Assembly (NCBI GenBank): GCA_913009915.1
Contig: CAJVYZ010000013.1
Location: forward strand, 1-13,682
Reading direction: 5' to 3'
DNA: 13,682 nucleotides
From: an uncultured Gemmatimonadota bacterium
Lineage (GTDB): Bacteria; Gemmatimonadota; Gemmatimonadetes; Gemmatimonadales; GWC2-71-9
This document shows positions 13,134-13,682 of the stretch, piece by piece (the first letter of the stretch is position 1; each line of letters begins with the position of its first letter). Under the pieces are notes generated by a model, which worked only from the letters and a program-made list of their open reading frames with translations, searched no databases and was not told where the DNA came from. The translations under genes were made by a program, and so were the position numbers.

Positions 13134-13543
13134 ATGTTGAGTATCGCCATATTCGTGCCGGTTGTAGCGGCCGTCATCATGCTGGCGTTTCCCCGGGACC
13201 GACCCGAGCTTGCCCGCTGGACAGCGCTGGGAGTAAGCGGAGTCCCCTTTGTAGTGATTATCGCGGCCTGGGCGCGATTCGAGGGCGGCCCTGGGTTCGA
13301 GATGGTCGAATCCCTGCCGTGGATCCCCTCGATCGGGGTGTCCTATCAGGTCGGTCTCGACGGTCTGTCGCTGCCGCTGGTTGCCTTGACCGCCTTGTTG
13401 TTCACTGCCTCGATTGCCTTCCCCGTCGACCTGCGGGGCCGGGCCCGCCAGTACTACGCCGCCTTCCTGTTCCTAGAAGGTGTCTCGCTCGGGCTCTTCC
13501 TGTCGCTCGACCTCATTCTCTTCTTCGTGTTCTTTGACCTGTC
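13134..13543 (+). CDS. nuoM: NuoM-like antiporter subunit, truncated by assembly artefact
   Basis: About 136 genuine codons remain. The start MLSIAIFVPV, the LGLDGLSLPLVALT-type stretch (VGLDGLSLPLVALTALL, 73-89), YYAAFLFLEG (107-116) and DLILFFVFFDLS (126-137) follow NuoM in order. The conserved channel Glu of NuoM ('FWELMLIPM') is here Asp135. ATG 13134 is 4 bases after the nuoL stop and has GGAGG upstream. From 13544 the sequence is Illumina adapter, so the apparent stop at 13563-13565 is not biological; the real gene should continue for another 350 or so codons, probably followed by nuoN. Confidence 0.88.
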
Positions 13544-13601
13544 AGATCGGAAGAGCGTCGTGTAGGGAAAGAGTGTAGATCTCGGTGGTCGCCGTATCAT
13601 T
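13544..13601. other. Illumina P5/TruSeq adapter read-through (artefact)
   Basis: From 13544 the sequence begins AGATCGGAAGAGCGTCGTGT and ends GGTCGCCGTATCATT, the exact reverse complement of the 58-base Illumina TruSeq universal (P5) adapter. It interrupts the nuoM reading frame. It is a library-construction sequence, not part of the genome. Confidence 0.98.
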
Positions 13602-13682
13602 AAAAAAAAAAATCTACATCAAGATCATTATGTCTATTACTAGCTACTATCTGTCATGTGTCACGACATTGTTCCTTACTCC
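13602..13682. other. post-adapter poly-A and AT-rich junk
   Basis: Eleven A residues (13602-13612) follow the adapter, then about 70 bases of AT-rich sequence unlike the GC-rich remainder. This is typical of sequencer output beyond the end of an insert. No feature should be called here. Confidence 0.9.

Noticed and set aside
1..13543. CRISPR arrays, tRNA or rRNA genes, intact insertion sequences, integrases or att sites
   Set aside because: I read the intergenic parts on both strands and found no regular spaced repeats, cloverleaf-type sequences, complete transposase genes or site-specific recombinases.
13563..13565. Premature stop codon in nuoM
   Set aside because: The stop lies within adapter sequence and is not a real mutation.

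Overview
The window is high-GC bacterial DNA with tightly packed genes, many ATGA/GTGA start-stop overlaps and frequent GTG starts. This suits an actinobacterium, possibly an uncultured acidimicrobial-type lineage, but the taxon is an inference from style only. Genuine sequence stops at about 13543. After that comes an exact reverse complement of the Illumina P5/TruSeq universal adapter (13544-13601), then a poly-A run and unrelated AT-rich sequence, so the right edge is an assembly artefact that cuts off a nuoM-like gene.

Left part (1-6238). A truncated MOSC-domain gene and a MarR-family regulator lie on the minus strand. Divergent from them is a plus-strand copper operon: a Cu(+) P1B-ATPase carrying an extra N-terminal YHS domain, a membrane-anchored cupredoxin, a doubtful 79-codon basic ORF, an ABC ATPase, and a tandemly duplicated 12-TM ABC permease. 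All junctions overlap, so this looks like one transcription unit.

Middle part (6239-7664). This is a rearranged stretch with two gene stubs (the start of an actinobacterial-type hypothetical gene and a short piece of an AarF/UbiB kinase gene), a 20-codon ORF with a strong ribosome binding site, a minus-strand PQ-loop/SemiSWEET-like membrane protein, and a probable terminator hairpin.

Right part (7665-13543). A 48-residue YHS protein is followed after one base by a complex I-like operon in the order nuoA, nuoB-nuoD fusion, nuoH, nuoJ, nuoK, nuoL, nuoM. nuoC, E, F, G and I are absent from the stretch seen. The NuoB/NuoD-like fusion has no cysteine and has lost the recognisable quinone-site residues. 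NuoA lacks its usual Cys motif and NuoH lacks its ISYE-type motif, yet NuoK and NuoL keep their channel Glu/Lys/His residues. In my reading no cysteine is encoded anywhere in this complex (about 1,900 residues).

The regions are tied together by four copies of one MerR-type promoter (at 859, 6466, 7456 and, on the minus strand, 7203). Each has -35 TTGACA, an identical first half-site, and exactly 20 bp before a TAnnRT-type -10. They stand before the copper ATPase operon, the 20-codon ORF, the PQ-loop gene, and the YHS-nuo-like operon. The regulator gene itself is not in the window. The most interesting proposal is a soft-metal-induced, redox-cofactor-free complex I derivative co-expressed with a YHS metal-binding protein. 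Its ion-conducting arm looks intact, but its electron-transfer chemistry appears to be gone.
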